A program made the translations under genes and the position numbers. DNA of 64,000 nucleotides, from contig NZ_JAGIPX010000010.1 of the NCBI RefSeq assembly GCF_017814945.1, positions 124,128 through 188,127 on the forward strand, in the 5' to 3' direction. The notes beneath the pieces are model-generated. The model was not told the origin of the DNA. It was given only the letters and a program-made list of their open reading frames with translations, and made no database searches. Source of the DNA: Paraburkholderia sp. LEh10 (GTDB taxonomy: Bacteria; Pseudomonadota; Gammaproteobacteria; Burkholderiales; Burkholderiaceae). Numbering within the stretch: the stretch's first letter is position 1; each line of letters begins with the position of its first letter. Of the stretch, positions 47,540-57,500 are shown piece after piece.

Positions 47540-49426
47540 ATGGCCCACGCAATCACGCTTACCTCCAGCCTCGGCAGCAGTCTGCTGTTCGCAAACATGA
47601 CCGCGACCGAGTCGCTCGGCCGGCTGTTTTCGTACCGGCTCGAAGCGCTCAGCAAGAACGTCGAAGTCGATCTGCGTTCATTGCTGGGTACGCCGATGAC
47701 AGTGAAGCTCGTCACGCCGCAAGGCTATACGCGCTATTTCAACGCGATCGTCTGCGAAGGCGAGCAGGGCGGCTTCGTCAACATCGACAATGTGCGCTAT
47801 GCCGTCTACACGTTCACGCTCGTGCCGAAACCGTGGCTCGCCACGCGCAGACGCGATTGCCGCATCTATCGCAGCATGAGCGTGCCGCAGATCATCCAGT
47901 CGGTATTGAACGACATCGGCTATAGCGATCTGAAGCTGAGCTTGAGCGGCAACTATCCGCCGCGCGATTATTGCGTGCAATACCGCGAAAGCGACTTCGA
48001 CTTCATCAGCCGGCTGATGGAGCAGGAAGGCATCTACTACTTCTTCACGCATACGCAGAGTACGCACACGATGGTGCTTGCCGATGCGCTCGGCGCGCAC
48101 TCGACGGTGTCCGGCTTCGAGCAGATTCCCTATGCGCCGCCGATCGGGCGCGGCAAGCGCATGAAGGCGTCGATCAGCGACTGGACCAGTTCGCGCGCGG
48201 TCAACACGACGAAGGTGCAACTCGACGACTACGACTACCTGAAGCCCAAAGCATCGCTGCTCGCCACGGAAGAGCTGACCGACAAGGAGGACGCGCACAA
48301 CGTCAGCGGCCTCGACATCTACGACTATGCGTACGACTACGTCGGCTGCGACGAGCGTCTGTCCGACGGGCAGCGCTACGCGCAGGTGCGCGCGGACGCG
48401 TTGAACGTGCCGCTGGCGATGAGCGTCGGCCGTACTGATGCGTGTGGTCTCGCCAACGGTGTGCTGTTTACGCTCAAGGACTTTCCGCTCGCTGACGCGA
48501 ACGAGGAATACCTGGTGATCGACACGGTCACGCGCGTCGTCGAACCGGACTATTCCGCGGGCGGCGGTGGCGACGACGGCGAGCCGCCGTTCGAGTGTCA
48601 CTTCAAGGTAATCCGCAGCCGCCAGCTGTTTCGCACGATGCCCGACACGCCGCGCCCCGTGATCGCCGGTCTGCAGACGGCAGTGGTCTACGGCACGACG
48701 CCCGAGGACATCGCCGTCGACAAATACGGCCGCGTGCAGGTCACGTTCTTCTGGAGCCGGCCGGGCAAACCCAACGCGCAGAACTCGTGCCCAGTGCGCG
48801 TCGCGCAGATGTGGGCGGGCAAGCGCTGGGGCGCACAGTTCATCCCGCGGGTCGGACAGGAAGTGGTCATCAGCTTTCTCGACGGCAATCCGGACCGGCC
48901 GCTGATCATCGGCAGCGTCTACAACGCCGACAACATGCCACCGTACACGCTGCCCGACAACAAGACCCAGAGCGGCGTGAAAAGCCGCAGTCATGAAGGC
49001 GGCGGCAGCGATGACTACAACGAGATCCGCTTCGAAGACCGGATGGGCAGCGAACAGGTGTTGATTCACGCGCAGAAGGACCTGCGCGAAGAGTCCGGGC
49101 ACGACCACGACGTGCAGGTTGCGCACAACTACACGCTGACGGCAGGCAACCAGATCAAGCTCGTCACGGGACTCGCCAGCATCACGATGAACAGCACCGG
49201 CGAGATCTCGATTCAGGGCACCAATATCACGCTCAACGGCGGCATGAACGTGACGATGTCCTCAGGTCTCGCGATGGAGATCAACTCGAAAGCGAATCTG
49301 AACATGAGTTCGATTGCAGCGATGGAAATCCTGTCCGAGGCCGATTGCCTCGTGCAGTCGACCAACCTCCAGTTGATCGGAACGGCGACGGCGGTGCTGG
49401 GCGGCGCGGCGCCGATGATCGTATGA
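47540..49426 (+). CDS. vgrG: T6SS spike protein VgrG (TssI)
   Basis: Protein of 628 residues with the full gp27-gp5-like VgrG core: GRLFSYRLEALS near the start, VQYRESDFDFISRLMEQEGIYYFF, then YGRVQVTFFWSR and VGQEVVISFLDGNPDRPLIIGSVYN in the OB-fold, and the triple-stranded C-terminal stem (EISIQGTNITLNGGMNV). It ends at VLGGAAPMIV with no extra catalytic extension. ATG 47540 is used; the longer open frame from 47411 has no supported start and no ribosome binding site is seen. It forms the piercing tip with any cargo encoded near it. Confidence 0.95.
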   Translation: MAHAITLTSSLGSSLLFANMTATESLGRLFSYRLEALSKNVEVDLRSLLGTPMTVKLVTPQGYTRYFNAIVCEGEQGGFVNIDNVRYAVYTFTLVPKPWLATRRRDCRIYRSMSVPQIIQSVLNDIGYSDLKLSLSGNYPPRDYCVQYRESDFDFISRLMEQEGIYYFFTHTQSTHTMVLADALGAHSTVSGFEQIPYAPPIGRGKRMKASISDWTSSRAVNTTKVQLDDYDYLKPKASLLATEELTDKEDAHNVSGLDIYDYAYDYVGCDERLSDGQRYAQVRADALNVPLAMSVGRTDACGLANGVLFTLKDFPLADANEEYLVIDTVTRVVEPDYSAGGGGDDGEPPFECHFKVIRSRQLFRTMPDTPRPVIAGLQTAVVYGTTPEDIAVDKYGRVQVTFFWSRPGKPNAQNSCPVRVAQMWAGKRWGAQFIPRVGQEVVISFLDGNPDRPLIIGSVYNADNMPPYTLPDNKTQSGVKSRSHEGGGSDDYNEIRFEDRMGSEQVLIHAQKDLREESGHDHDVQVAHNYTLTAGNQIKLVTGLASITMNSTGEISIQGTNITLNGGMNVTMSSGLAMEINSKANLNMSSIAAMEILSEADCLVQSTNLQLIGTATAVLGGAAPMIV

Positions 49427-49977
49427 GCGCGCCGTCCGTCCTCGAAGCAGCCCGTCAGATGCGGCTTTCCATCCGCGCGCAGGCGTGCCTGCGCCCGTCG
49501 ATGGTGTCGCGCGCTGCCGTCCAGGCCTTGCTCGACGCGGGCCATTGCGCCGATGCGTTGAGCCTGCTCGGCCGTCTGCTGCCGCGCCGCTATGCGGTCG
49601 CATGGGCGTGCCAGTGCGGCCGCCGTCAGACGCTCGACGAACACGACCGCGGAGGCCTTGCGCTCGCGCAAGCGTGGGTGCGCGATCCCGTCGAAGCGCA
49701 TCGCGCGGCGGCGCTCGCGTTCGCGAAGATGCATCGCTATCAGACGATTGGCGCGTGGACGGCTGCCGCCGCCGGTTGGACGGGCGGCAACCTGAATCCG
49801 GATCACGAGCGGCCGACGCCGCCACCGGATCATCTGACCGCGATCGCGGCGACGGCGGCCGTGACCTACATGGCTGCGCTGGTTCCCGCACAGTTCGATG
49901 CCCGCTGTGCCGCATTCGTGTGCGATGCGCTGGGGCTGCTGAGCGTTCCTGAAGGGATCGATGGAGGAATCCGATGA
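49423..49977 (+). CDS. DUF6931-like T6SS-associated protein
   Basis: Protein of 184 residues from MSAPSVLEAARQMRL; the ATG overlaps the vgrG stop (ATGA). Markers: LLDAGHCADALSLLGRLLPRRYAVAWACQC, VRDPVEAHRAAALAFA, and TAIAATAAVTYMAAL. This layout fits a helical family of about 180 residues encoded near vgrG and FHA genes in proteobacterial T6SS loci (I believe DUF6931). It could be an adaptor or chaperone for the spike; the function is unproven. Confidence 0.7.
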   Translation: MSAPSVLEAARQMRLSIRAQACLRPSMVSRAAVQALLDAGHCADALSLLGRLLPRRYAVAWACQCGRRQTLDEHDRGGLALAQAWVRDPVEAHRAAALAFAKMHRYQTIGAWTAAAAGWTGGNLNPDHERPTPPPDHLTAIAATAAVTYMAALVPAQFDARCAAFVCDALGLLSVPEGIDGGIR

Positions 49978-51617
49978 GTGCCGCACAGTGCCTGGTTCTG
50001 TCGATAGAAGGCGAGCAGGCGGGCGAGCAGGCGGGCGAGCAGGCGGGCCGCTTTGACGGACGCCGCGAACAGGTGTTCGACCGTCGTGATGGCAGCATCG
50101 GCCGCTCCGATGAGTGCGACTGGGTGCTCGGCGCGCAAGGCGTCTCGCGTCTGCATGCGTTGGTGCGTTATCTCGATGGCATCTACTTCATCGAGGATCG
50201 CAGCACCAATGGCATGTCGCTGAACGGCTCGCCGTTGCGTAAGGGCGATCCGGCCGCGCTGAAGCAGGGCGACCGACTGCAGATCGATACGTTCGAGGTT
50301 CGCGTGCGGTTAAGCGGTGACGGTGCGACTGAACGGGGCGATCCGGCGCGGACGGCGCCTGTCGCTGCAGCCGCGCCGGCGCATGTTTCCGGGCCCGCGC
50401 CTGCATCGGGGTCCGCATCTGCACCTGCACCTGCGCCTGCACCTGCACCTGCGCCTGCATCTGCGCAGAACGAGGACCCGCTGGACCTGAGTCTGCTGCT
50501 TGCGCCGCCACGTGTCGATTCGGCGGAGCAAGCGGGCGAGTCCGAAGGTCTGATTCCGGGCATGACCGACGGCTCGGCGCACGGCGCGAGCCTCGACCCG
50601 CTCGCGTTGTTCGATGCGCCGTCGTCATACGTCGAAGAACGGCTGCCCCATGAGCCCGCCGCGCGCGGATGGAACCATACCCCCGCGGCGTCCGACCGTT
50701 TCCGGCCACCGCGAGCCGAGGCCGCACGGCTCGATGGGCTCGTGCTTCCGGAAGACTGGGACGCGATGGCGAGTCTGGTCGCGGCGCGATCCGGGCTCGT
50801 GCGGCGCGAAGCTGCAAAAGAGGCATCCATGACGGATGGCGGGCGTTCTGCGCTTGCGTCGCCGGGGCAACAGCGGACGTTGCCGGAAGACGTACCAGGA
50901 AAGCCCGCCGTTGCACCAGCGGGCACTTCGTTGATAACGCAAGCACCGATGCCGATCCAGACGCCGGCGCGCCCGTCGGCGCAAATGCCGATGCATCCGG
51001 CGGCCGCAACGCTCGCGCCGGCGCAAACCCCGACGCATCCAGCAGCCGCGACCCAAACGCCAGCGTATCCGTTTGGCTCGCCGGACAGTGCACCGCCTGC
51101 CGCCGAACCGCGCGCCGAGCTAACGGAAATGCTGCACATCGCCGTCGACGCGATGATGGACGTATTGCGCGCGCGAGCCGAACTGAAGAACAGCTTCCGC
51201 TTGCCCGCGACGCTCATCCAGCGCACGGAGAACAACCCGCTGAAGTTCGCGCCGACCGCACAGGAAGCCGTCAAGAAACTGCTCGCACCGCCCGATAGTG
51301 GATTCCTGTCGGGCAGCGCCGCGCTCAACGATGCCGCCGACGACATCCGCAACCACCAGATGGCGATGCTCGCCGGCGTGCGCTCCGCGTTCCAGTCGCT
51401 GCTGGCGCATTTCGATCCGGCGCGGATCGAAAAGGAGACGCAAGCGGGCGTGCGCGGTTTGCCGCTGGTCGGACGGCCGCGCTATTGGGAACGCTACAAG
51501 GCACAGTTTGAAGAGGTCACGAGGAATCCCGATGAATGTTTCCGACGATTGTTCGGCGATGAATTCGCTCGCGCGTACGAGGAGCAGCTTGGACGCCTGA
51601 AAAGGCGGCGCGATTAA
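49974..51617 (+). CDS. tagH: FHA domain T6SS protein TagH
   Basis: Protein of 547 residues. The N-terminal FHA domain (about 25-120) shows GSIGRSDECDWVL, VSRLHALVRYLDG and STNGMSLNGSPL, the phosphothreonine-binding loops. A long low-complexity Pro/Ala-rich linker (about 120-375) follows, and a C-terminal TagH-type domain (about 380-547, DDIRNHQMAMLAGVRSAFQ, GRPRYWERYKAQFEE). FHA proteins of T6SS are phosphorylated by PpkA and trigger assembly, with PppA opposing. ATG 49974 overlaps the preceding stop (ATGA). It contains two in-frame repeats, given separately. Confidence 0.92.
   Translation: MSAAQCLVLSIEGEQAGEQAGEQAGRFDGRREQVFDRRDGSIGRSDECDWVLGAQGVSRLHALVRYLDGIYFIEDRSTNGMSLNGSPLRKGDPAALKQGDRLQIDTFEVRVRLSGDGATERGDPARTAPVAAAAPAHVSGPAPASGSASAPAPAPAPAPAPASAQNEDPLDLSLLLAPPRVDSAEQAGESEGLIPGMTDGSAHGASLDPLALFDAPSSYVEERLPHEPAARGWNHTPAASDRFRPPRAEAARLDGLVLPEDWDAMASLVAARSGLVRREAAKEASMTDGGRSALASPGQQRTLPEDVPGKPAVAPAGTSLITQAPMPIQTPARPSAQMPMHPAAATLAPAQTPTHPAAATQTPAYPFGSPDSAPPAAEPRAELTEMLHIAVDAMMDVLRARAELKNSFRLPATLIQRTENNPLKFAPTAQEAVKKLLAPPDSGFLSGSAALNDAADDIRNHQMAMLAGVRSAFQSLLAHFDPARIEKETQAGVRGLPLVGRPRYWERYKAQFEEVTRNPDECFRRLFGDEFARAYEEQLGRLKRRRD
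50010..50045 (+). repeat. three copies of a 12-base repeat in tagH
   Basis: GGCGAGCAGGCG is repeated three times without interruption, coding for GEQA three times just before the FHA domain. Being a multiple of three, changes in copy number would not shift the frame. Confidence 0.9.
50421..50465 (+). repeat. Ala-Pro hexanucleotide repeat in tagH linker
   Basis: A run of GCACCT/GCGCCT/GCATCT hexamers (seven pairs) encodes alternating Ala and Pro or Ser. It lies in the disordered linker and probably sets the reach between the FHA domain and the C-terminal domain. Length change would stay in frame. Confidence 0.85.
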
Positions 51618-51642
51618 CCGGCACAAGCAGCCGGCGCAAGCT

Positions 51643-51677
51643 GCCGACGCATCTAGCCGACGCATCCAGCCGACCCA
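51643..51677 (+). repeat. 13-base tandem repeat in the tagH-tssK gap
   Basis: GCCGACGCATC(T/C)A occurs twice in tandem, followed by a third partial copy, in the non-coding space between tagH and tssK, where a tssJ gene would normally be placed. No gene is recognisable in this 156-base gap. Confidence 0.7.
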
Positions 51678-51773
51678 GCGTCCCAGCGCAACTGACTGTG
51701 GCGATATCCAGAAGCCGCCGCGTGACCCGCAATCCCCACGCGACGTGTGACAACCCTTACCCGACTCACCGAC

Positions 51774-53111
51774 ATGACCCAGAGCAACAAGGTGGTATGG
51801 AGCGAAGGCCTGTTTCTCAGGCCGCAGCACATGCAGCAGCAGGAACGCTATTTCGAGCGTTACGTGGAGCTGCGCGCGGGCAATGTGCGTCCGCATGCGT
51901 GGGGCTTTCATGAACTCGAACTGGAAAGCGACCTGCTCGCGATCGGCAAGCTCGGCATCAAGCGCGCCCGCGGCGTGTTTCCCGACGGCACGCCGTTCGC
52001 GATGCCCGGCGACGATCCGCTGCCGCCGCCGCTCGATATCGAGCCGAACTGGCGCGACCAGATCGTGCATCTGACGCTGCCGCTGCGGTCTCCGACACAG
52101 GCCGACAGCGCATGGCCCGGCACCGGCGGCGATCAGCTGTTCCGCTACCGCGTGCGAGAAACGGAAGTGCGCGATGCGTCCGGCAGCACGGAAGGCGTGA
52201 CCGCGCTCGAAGTGGCGGGCATGAGCACACGCCTGTTACCCGAATCGCAGCCGATGGAAGGTCTGATGCGGATTCCGCTGGCACGCGTCGTGGAATGCCG
52301 CGCTGACCGTCGGGTGATGCTCGACGATGGCTTCATGCCAACTGCGCAGAGCACCGGGGCGGCCGCGCGGCTCGTCACGTTTCTGTCCGAACTGCTTGGG
52401 CTGCTGCATCAGCGCGGTGAGGCGCTCGCGGGACGCGTGGCCGCGACGGATAGAGGGGGCGCCGCGGAAATCGCGGACTTTCTGATGCTGCAGGTGATCA
52501 ACCGCTATCAGCCGCTCGTTGCGCATCTCGCTCATGCGCCGCTGCTGCATCCGGAAGCGCTGTACCAGTTGCTGCTCGAACTGGCTGGCGAGCTGGCCAC
52601 ATTCACCTTGCCGGGCAAGCGCGCGCAGACTTTTCCGCCGTATCGGCACGAGGCGTTGCGCGAGAGCTTCGAGCCGGTGATCGCGGCGCTGCGCATCGCG
52701 TTGAGCGCGGTGCTCGAACAGAGCGCGGTCGCGATTGCGTTGCAGCAGCGCAAGTATGGCGTGTGGGTCGGCATCGTGCCCGATCCGACGCTGCTCGACA
52801 CCGCGTCCTTCGTGCTCGCCGCGAAGGCCGATCTGAAATCCGAAGACATGCGCAGGCAACTGCCGACGCAATCGAAGATCGGTCCCGTCGAAAAGATCCG
52901 CGATCTGGTGAACTTGCAATTACCGGGCATCGGCGTATCGCCGATGGCGGTCGCGCCGCGCCAGTTGCCGTACACGTCGGGCTTCCTCTATTTCGAGTGC
53001 GACAGAAACTCGCCGATGTGGCGCATGTTGAAGACGTCGGGCGGAATCGCGATGCACTTCGGCAGCGGCTTCGCCGGTCTCGATCTGCAACTGTGGGCGA
53101 TACGCGCATGA
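51774..53111 (+). CDS. tssK: T6SS baseplate-membrane connector TssK
   Basis: Protein of 445 residues with the TssK start MTQSNKVVWSEGLFLRPQHMQQQERYFE (residues 1-28 abbreviated from the sequence; key motif LRPQHMQQQ). Later markers are QRKYGVWVGIVPD and QLPGIGVSPMAVAPRQLPY. TssK joins the baseplate wedge (TssFGE) to the membrane complex through TssL and TssM. ATG 51774 has no obvious ribosome binding site, so translation may depend on the upstream gene; it is preferred over GTG 51747. Confidence 0.95.
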   Translation: MTQSNKVVWSEGLFLRPQHMQQQERYFERYVELRAGNVRPHAWGFHELELESDLLAIGKLGIKRARGVFPDGTPFAMPGDDPLPPPLDIEPNWRDQIVHLTLPLRSPTQADSAWPGTGGDQLFRYRVRETEVRDASGSTEGVTALEVAGMSTRLLPESQPMEGLMRIPLARVVECRADRRVMLDDGFMPTAQSTGAAARLVTFLSELLGLLHQRGEALAGRVAATDRGGAAEIADFLMLQVINRYQPLVAHLAHAPLLHPEALYQLLLELAGELATFTLPGKRAQTFPPYRHEALRESFEPVIAALRIALSAVLEQSAVAIALQQRKYGVWVGIVPDPTLLDTASFVLAAKADLKSEDMRRQLPTQSKIGPVEKIRDLVNLQLPGIGVSPMAVAPRQLPYTSGFLYFECDRNSPMWRMLKTSGGIAMHFGSGFAGLDLQLWAIRA

Positions 53112-54556
53112 ATACCACCAACGACCGCTCCAGCGACGCAACCCGGCGCAGCGATGCAACGATGGTGCGCCCGCAGCGCGCTGCGATCGCAACCCCGAAC
53201 GCGAACGCCAACGCGAACGCCAACGCCAACGCCAACGCCAACGCCAACGCCAACGCCAACGCCAATGACGTCACGCGTATCGCGTCGCCCACGCTGCCGA
53301 CGGCGCGCGTGATGCAAGGGCAAATTACCCGCGCGTCGCAACCGCAAGGCCACCTGCCGCTGCACGCCGAACTGGGCGACTTTCTGTGCGGCGTGACCAA
53401 TCCTCTCGTCCGCGCGGCCAATCCGCTGCTGCTGCTGACGGTGCAATTGCGGCACAGCGTATCGCCGCCTGCCGACGTTAGCCGACTGCGCGAGCAGGCC
53501 GTCGCGCAGGTGCGCAGCTTCGAGCGCTACGCGCAGAACGCGGGCATCAGCACGCAAACCATCATGGCTGCGCGCTATGTGTTGTGCACGATGCTCGACG
53601 AGTCGGTGAACAACGCGCCGTGGGGCGATCTGAGCGGCTGGGCGCAAAAGACCTTGCTCGTGACCTTCCACGGTGAGACCTACGGCGGCGCGAAGTTCTT
53701 CCAGATCCTCGATCGCCTGAGCGTCGACTTCTCGCGCCATCTCGATCTGATCGAGCTGATGTACATCTGTCTCGCGCTGGGCTTCGGCGGACGCTATCTC
53801 GTGGAGCCAGGCGGCCTCGCGCGTCTTGCCGACATTCAGGACGATCTCTATCGACGCATTCGTGGCCTGCGCGGTGCGAGCGCCGACGAACTCGCGCCGC
53901 ATTGGCGCGGCGTCGAAGATCGCCTCAATCCCGTCATGCGGCATGTGCCGCTGTGGGTCGCGGCGTCGGCGGCGGCTGTTGTGCTGCTCGGCGCGTTCCT
54001 CGTGTTCTTCACGAAGCTCAACGCGCTCGCCGCGCCAGTCAGCGCACAGCTTGCCGCGATCGGTCTCGATGACACGCCGCCCCCGCAAACGCTCGCGATG
54101 CCCGCGCCCGCGGCCGCGCGCGTGACGCTCAAGCAACTGCTCGCGCCGCAGGAGCAGGCGGGCCAGCTAAGCGTCGACGAACAGGCCGACGGCCGCGACA
54201 CCGTGCGTCTCGCTGCCGCCGAGCTGTTCCCATCCGGCGGCGCCGACATCGCGCCCGACGTCGTGCCGGTGCTGCACCGGATCACCTGGGCGCTGAACCA
54301 GGTGAAGGGCCGCGTGATCGTCGTCGGTCACACGGATGACCAGCCCGTGCGCTCGCTTATCTTCAAGGACAACTTCGCGCTATCGACGGCGCGCGCGCAG
54401 AACACACAGCAGATCCTCGCGCAGGGGCTCGACGATGCGCACCGCCTCGAAGCGAGCGGCGCGGGTTCGTCGCAGCCGGTCGCGACGCCAGTCGATTTGC
54501 CCGCGAACCGCGCGCGCAACCGTCGCGTGGAAATCCTGTACATCCCGGAGCATTGA
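53108..54556 (+). CDS. tssL: T6SS membrane complex protein TssL with OmpA-like extension
   Basis: Protein of 482 residues. A cytoplasmic DotU domain (about 85-275) shows AARYVLCTMLDESVNNAPWG and FHGETYGGAKFFQILDRL; TM at about 282-305 (VAASAAAVVLLGAFLVFF); periplasmic OmpA-like peptidoglycan-binding domain at about 355-482 (VIVVGHTDDQPV, LSTARAQ, NRARNRRVEI). Ahead of the domain lies (Asn-Ala)11, encoded by a hexanucleotide repeat. The ATG overlaps the tssK stop (ATGA). Extended TssL of this sort can anchor to the cell wall itself. Confidence 0.95.
   Translation: MNTTNDRSSDATRRSDATMVRPQRAAIATPNANANANANANANANANANANANDVTRIASPTLPTARVMQGQITRASQPQGHLPLHAELGDFLCGVTNPLVRAANPLLLLTVQLRHSVSPPADVSRLREQAVAQVRSFERYAQNAGISTQTIMAARYVLCTMLDESVNNAPWGDLSGWAQKTLLVTFHGETYGGAKFFQILDRLSVDFSRHLDLIELMYICLALGFGGRYLVEPGGLARLADIQDDLYRRIRGLRGASADELAPHWRGVEDRLNPVMRHVPLWVAASAAAVVLLGAFLVFFTKLNALAAPVSAQLAAIGLDDTPPPQTLAMPAPAAARVTLKQLLAPQEQAGQLSVDEQADGRDTVRLAAAELFPSGGADIAPDVVPVLHRITWALNQVKGRVIVVGHTDDQPVRSLIFKDNFALSTARAQNTQQILAQGLDDAHRLEASGAGSSQPVATPVDLPANRARNRRVEILYIPEH
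53198..53263 (+). repeat. hexanucleotide (AACGCS)11 repeat in tssL
   Basis: Eleven tandem AACGCC/AACGCG units coding for eleven Asn-Ala pairs at residues 31-52 of TssL. Copy-number change by slippage would lengthen or shorten a flexible N-terminal linker without shifting the frame. Confidence 0.92.
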
Positions 54557-54560
54557 ACCC

Positions 54561-57500
54561 ATGAACACGCTGAAAACCTGGGTGACGTCCCGGTGGTTCA
54601 CCGTCGCAACCGGCTTGCTGCTGATCGCTGCGCTGATCTGGCTGGGCGGCCCGTATGTCGGCATCGGCGACGGGCAACCGCTCGCGGGCGTGGCGGCGCG
54701 GCTCGCGCTGATCTTTGCGATCGTGCTGGCCTGGCTCGTCTACGAGCAGGCCATCCAATGGCGGGCGCGGCGCAAGACGTCGCAGCTGTCAGGCGAACTC
54801 GCGGGACAGGACGCACGGCTTGCCGCCGACGACCCCGGCAGCGCCGAACGCGAGCAGTTGCAGCAGCGCTTTCGTGAAGCCATCGATACGTTGCGCAAGA
54901 CGCGCTCGAACGGCGGCAATCTGTACGCGCTGCCGTGGTATGTCGTGATCGGGCCGCCGGGCTCGGGCAAGAGCACGCTGGTGCAGAATTCCGGGCTCGA
55001 GTTTCCGCTGTCTGAGCGCTTCGGCAAGGAGGCGCTGCGCGGCATCGGCGGCACGCGTAATTGCGACTGGTGGTTTACCGACGAGGCCGTATTTCTCGAT
55101 ACGGCCGGCCGCTACACGACGCAAGACTCCGATGCGACGGCCGACGCATCCGCATGGCAGGCGTTTCTGTCCTTGCTGCGCCGCTATCGCAAACGTCGTC
55201 CGCTGAACGGCGTGATCGTGACGATGAGCGTGTCCGATCTGCTGACGCTCGATGAAGACGCGCGTCAGCAGCACATCCGCACCGTGCGTCGCCGGCTGGA
55301 CGAACTTGCGCAGCATCTGAAGGTGGCGGTGCCCGTGTATCTCGTGTTCACCAAGTGCGATCTCGTGGCGGGTTTCACCGAGTTCTTCGACGATCTCGGG
55401 CCCGATCTGCGCAGCCAGGTATGGGGCATGACGTTTCCCGTCGATGCGAGTATCGACGGCAGCGCCTGCGCGCGCTTCGCGGACGAGTTCGATCTGCTGC
55501 TGGAGCGCCTCAATACGCGTGTGATCGAGCGTCTGCATGAGGAGCGCGATCGCAGCCGGCGGGCAGCCGTGCTTGGCTTTCCGCAGCAGCTCGGCGCGTT
55601 TCGCGAGATTGCGCGAGAGTTCGTCGAAGGCGCGTTCGGGCGTCATCAGTATGGCGCGCCGCCGTTATTGCGCGGCACGTACCTCACCTCGGGCACGCAG
55701 CAGGGCGCGCCCATCGATCGGATGCTGAGCGCCGTTGCGCGCACCTTTGGTGTGGATGCCGCGCGCGTGCAGGGCGCGGCGACGCAGCGCCGCACGTTCT
55801 TTGTCGAACGGCTGTTGAAAGATGTGCTGTTTCGCGAGTCGGGCCTTGCCGGCACCAATCCACGGCTCGAACGGCAGAAGCTGTTGATGCAGGGGGGCGC
55901 GTACCTGGGCATCGCGCTCGTCACGGCGCTGCTGATCGCCGGTTTCGCGGCCAGTTACACGCGCAACCGTCTCTACGTCGCGCAGGTGCAGGACACGCTG
56001 CAAGACCTGCCCCAGGCTAGCACGCTCTCTGGCGCACCGGATATCAAGGCGTTTTTCGCGCGTGCGCTCGCGCGCCTCGAAGTGATTTCCGGTGCGCAGG
56101 ACGTCGCGGGCCAGTATCAGGGCCATGTGCCCTGGCTGATGCGCTTCGGCCTGTTTCAGGGCCATGCATTGCTCGCGCAGGCGCATGCCGCGTATCTTCG
56201 CGAACTCGACGGCACGTTGCTGCCCGGCGTCGGCGTGCGCTTTCGGGAAGGGCTCAGTGCCAGCGCAAGCAATCCACAGGCGCTTTACGACTACCTGAAG
56301 GGCTATCTGATGCTCGGCCAGCCACAGCATCTCGATACCGGCGAGCTGGCGGCGCTCGCGCGTATCGAATGGCAGCGTTTGTTCCCGCAGGACCCGGCGA
56401 TCCAGAATGCGCTCGATAAGCACTTCTCCGCGCTGCTCGACGATCCGGCGAAGCCCCGCGCGTTGACGCTCGACAATGCGCTGATCGATCAGGCGCGCGC
56501 GACGCTGAAGACCGCCGATCTCGCGCAGCTGATCTATGGCAACGTCCAGCTCGACGCCAATCGTTCGGGCGCGCCGCCCGTGCGACTCGATCAGTCGCTC
56601 GGGCTGCTCGGCAACGTGTTCCGTCGCAAGAGCGGCGCGCCGTTGTCACAGCCGCTTCCCGCGCTGTTCACGAGGCCGGTTTTTGCCGCCGAGGTGAACG
56701 GCGGAGTCGATCGATCGGTGAACGGGTTCGTGAAAGACTACTGGGTGTTCGACGCGAGCCGCATCGATCCCCTTGCGCGCTCGCGCTATGAGCAGCAGGT
56801 GCTGGCGTTGTACGAGCAGGATTACATCAAGGCCTGGGATGGGCTGCTCGCTGACCTGCAGCTTCAGCCAGTGTCCGATATCGAGGGCGCGAGTGCGCTG
56901 GCCGCGAAGCTGTCGGGGCCGAGTTCGCCGCTGAAGGCGCTGCTGCATCTGGTGCGCGACAACACCAGCGACATGCTGCGCGTGTCGACTACGGGCGGCG
57001 TATCAGTGGCTTCGGCCGCTTCGGCGGCATCGGCGGTGGGCGCGCAGGCGGCGTCGGTGGGCGGGAATCTCGCGCTCAGACGCGCGGCGAATACGCGTCT
57101 CGCAGGCGAATTGCGCGACGCGGGTGCGACGTTGCCGGATGGCTCGCCTGCCAGACCGGCGTCGGGCAATGCGCCGGCTAGCCAGCCGGGAGCCGCCATC
57201 GACGCGCATTTCGCGCAATTGAACGAGATCAGCGTGGGCACGCCGGGCTCGACGCCGCTCGATCAGCTGAGCACCGTGCTCGATCAGCTCGGCAAAAACC
57301 TGCTGACGATGACCGACCTGGGCGCGCCCGGCGCGCAGAACAACCAGGCGCTGCTCGCGGCGCGCCAGGAGAACGACCAATTGCCGCCGCAGGTGTCGTC
57401 GCTGATCTCCGGCTTGACGGGCAAAAGCGCGGATCTCGTCGCGAGCGGCAGCAGCGCCGCGCTCGTCAGCCAGTTTCGCGAGGCAGCCGGCAATGACTGC

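Noticed and set aside
47540..49426. VgrG as an 'evolved' effector with a toxic C-terminal domain
   Set aside because: The protein ends shortly after the beta-stem at residue 628, with no extension.
50183..51352. Minus-strand Gly/Ala/Ser-rich open frame opposite tagH
   Set aside because: Results from the Pro/Ala linker of tagH read in antisense; no start signal.
53198..53263. On/off phase variation of tssL through the repeat
   Set aside because: The unit is six bases long, so slippage cannot shift the frame; only length variation is possible.
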